From contig JBMNJV010000002.1 in assembly GCA_050951845.1 (NCBI GenBank), forward strand, positions 135,603 to 199,602: a stretch of DNA of 64,000 nucleotides, read 5' to 3'. The DNA is from UBA5436 sp050951845 (GTDB taxonomy: Bacteria; Bacillota; Clostridia; Saccharofermentanales; DTU023). The stretch's first letter is position 1, and each line of letters opens with the position of its first letter. Below the pieces are notes generated by a model. The model did not search any database. It was not told where the DNA came from and saw only the letters and a list, made by a program, of their open reading frames with translations. A program made the position numbers and the translations under genes. This document shows positions 62,487-64,000 of this stretch, one piece after another.

Positions 62487-63836
62487 ATGAAAAATTTAGA
62501 ATTACTTAACAAAGTTAATGTAAAAATGGAAGCGGGAGATTATGGCGCATTGCAGCGCTTGCTTAAAAGTGCTTATCCTGCGGACATTGCCGATTTTATC
62601 GAGGGACTGGATTTTAATCATTTTGCACTGGTCTTTCGTTTGCTGGCAAAAGACCAAGCTGCGGAAGTCTTCGCCGAATTGGAAGTGGAGTCACGTCAAA
62701 AACTACTGGAAGCTTTTACAGACAACGAAGTACGTGAAATTATAGAGAAGCTTAGAACCGACGATGCGGTAGATTTTCTCGAAGAGCTTCCGGCTTCTGT
62801 CGTCCCACGTATTTTAAAACTTGCTACGCCCGAAACTCGCCAGCAATTAAATCAGTTCTTACAGTATCCTGAAAATACGGCAGGTAGTGTGATGACCCCC
62901 GAGTTTATGCTTCTGAAAAAAGAGTGGACAGTTTCTCATGCACTTGAGCGTATTCGGAAAGATGGAAAGGAATGTGAGACGGTCTATACACTTTATGTCA
63001 CGGATGCCAATCGCATTCTGCAAGGAGTGGTCTCCATCAGTGACCTGCTTTTCTCGCGTGATGACAAACGAATAGAAGCACTAATGGATACAGCTTATGT
63101 CAGTGTTGAAGTACACATTGATCAAGAAGAAACCATTCATTTTTTCCGTGATTATGATTTGCTCAGTTTACCGGTCGTTGACAGTGAAGGACGATTAGTA
63201 GGCATCATAACGGTTGACGACGTACTCGATGTCTCTCAGGAAGAGGTTGAAGAAGACTTCTCAAAAATGGCTCTCATCACACCACAAGATAGACCTTACC
63301 TGCAAGAGAGTGTTTGGAAACATGCAAAAAGTCGAGGTGTCTGGCTTCTTTTACTTATGTTGTCCGGTTTTTTAAACGGCATAATACTTGAACAGTATGA
63401 GCACGCTTTTGTTGCTTTGCCTGTATTAGTGACCTTCATTCCGATGCTTACGGATACAGGCGGAAACGCCGGTTCACAAAGCAGCACTACGGTTATTCGT
63501 AGTATGGCTCTCGGTGACTTGTCATTTAAAGATTTTTGGTCCGTTGTTTGGAAAGAATTCAGAATCAGTCTCTTGGTAGGCATAGTAATGGCAGGGGTAA
63601 ATTTACTTCGAATGTTTCTCATGCATGACGGAAATACGTTGGTCGGACTTACCGTATCAATCTCTCTGATAGTCATCGTGTCCCTATCTAAAATAATTGG
63701 CGGAGCATTACCTTTGTTGGCAAAAAAACTTGGACTGGACCCTGCAATTATGGCGGCACCTTTGATTACAACTATAGTAGATGCGGTCGGCTTAGTCATC
63801 TATTTTAATGTTGCAATCAGTTTGCTTGATTTTTAA
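62487..63836 (+). CDS. mgtE: Magnesium transporter MgtE
   Basis: This 449-residue protein has the MgtE N domain (helical repeats, AEVFAELEVESRQKLLEAF), tandem CBS domains (about 135-255; GSVMTPEFMLLKKEWTV, LLSLPVVDSEGRLVGIITVDDV) and five TM helices from about residue 280, including TDTGGNAGSQSSTTVIRSMALGD and the pore region PLLAKKLGLDPAIMAAPLITTIVDAVGL. It is a Mg2+-gated channel for Mg2+ entry, closed when the cytoplasmic domains bind Mg2+. A CAGGAGGAT site precedes the ATG. Confidence 0.97.
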   Translation: MKNLELLNKVNVKMEAGDYGALQRLLKSAYPADIADFIEGLDFNHFALVFRLLAKDQAAEVFAELEVESRQKLLEAFTDNEVREIIEKLRTDDAVDFLEELPASVVPRILKLATPETRQQLNQFLQYPENTAGSVMTPEFMLLKKEWTVSHALERIRKDGKECETVYTLYVTDANRILQGVVSISDLLFSRDDKRIEALMDTAYVSVEVHIDQEETIHFFRDYDLLSLPVVDSEGRLVGIITVDDVLDVSQEEVEEDFSKMALITPQDRPYLQESVWKHAKSRGVWLLLLMLSGFLNGIILEQYEHAFVALPVLVTFIPMLTDTGGNAGSQSSTTVIRSMALGDLSFKDFWSVVWKEFRISLLVGIVMAGVNLLRMFLMHDGNTLVGLTVSISLIVIVSLSKIIGGALPLLAKKLGLDPAIMAAPLITTIVDAVGLVIYFNVAISLLDF

Positions 63837-63947
63837 TTTGCAGCAGATTAATCTTTATAAAATATGAAAGTACACCTATGTTCCTTTCAAGACATCGATT
63901 GAGTGAAGGCTGATCTGTTATTGAGACGCAACTCAATCTCGGGAAGT

Positions 63948-63991
63948 ATGAAACCCGCTGACCGCAATGGCTTGCGGTCAGCGGGTTTCAT
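63948..63991. terminator. Perfect 20-bp stem hairpin downstream of mgtE
   Basis: ATGAAACCCGCTGACCGCAA and its exact complement are separated by four bases. The stem is very GC-rich, but no T-run follows on the plus strand, so it may be a strong hairpin for terminating mgtE or part of a repeated intergenic element. Confidence 0.65.
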
Positions 63992-64000
63992 GGATTTTGG

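Overview
The window is a low-GC, gene-dense stretch of a Gram-positive bacterial chromosome. Several things point to an anaerobic Bacillota, most likely class Clostridia: AGGAGG-type ribosome binding sites, an FMN-type enoyl reductase (fabK) within one type II fatty-acid operon, a GlpP-type antiterminator, an ECF vitamin transporter, a PdxS-type B6 enzyme, many lipobox lipoproteins, and no outer-membrane genes. The species cannot be named from the sequence alone.

Layout. 1-5.2 kb (minus strand) holds housekeeping genes: the folD 5' end, ftsK/spoIIIE, a NUDIX hydrolase, rnhA and pdxS. 5.6-7.4 kb has a CofE-like glutamate ligase and two tRNAs. 7.5-15 kb is glycerol metabolism: glpF, glpK, a DUF1667 protein and two flavoproteins forming a glycerol-3-phosphate dehydrogenase, with a divergent glpP and a candidate attenuated leader. 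15-18.7 kb is a serine operon (serC, serA, DUF1015) with no serB. An intact IS66-family element (18917-21376) has 23-bp inverted repeats and an exact 8-bp target duplication. Two proline tRNAs, a Na/Pi-cotransporter-like protein, tRNA-Glu and a small membrane ORF follow.

24.8-35 kb is a complete fatty-acid synthesis operon read leftward (acpP-accB-accC-accDA fusion-fabH-fabK-fabD-fabG-fabF-fabZ-fabT-like MarR) behind a good sigma-A promoter. 35-39.4 kb is an ECF transporter (S component, fused double ATPase, T component) with a DUF4430 lipoprotein, which suggests corrinoid uptake. Next come rluF, a two-component system, an orphan barrel protein, a DUF1576 membrane protein, a second pseudouridine synthase and a hexapeptide transferase.

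47-57.6 kb is the most unusual region. One leftward gene series encodes an FHA/zinc-ribbon protein, a membrane PP2C phosphatase, a membrane serine protease with a cytoplasmic FHA domain, a soluble PP2C, a zinc-ribbon transmembrane Ser/Thr kinase, and three secreted lipoproteins on low-complexity stalks. The last lipoprotein is an oligopeptide-binding protein whose C-terminal segment has moved to the N-terminus (circular permutation). A 12-TM LuxR-type regulator is divergent from the series. I read this as a candidate envelope-sensing phosphosignalling system. The right end has a heptanucleotide tandem repeat, a ketopantoate-reductase-like gene, cysK behind a tiny ORF, and mgtE behind a ~295-nt leader that contains a small Asp/Pro/Arg-rich ORF.
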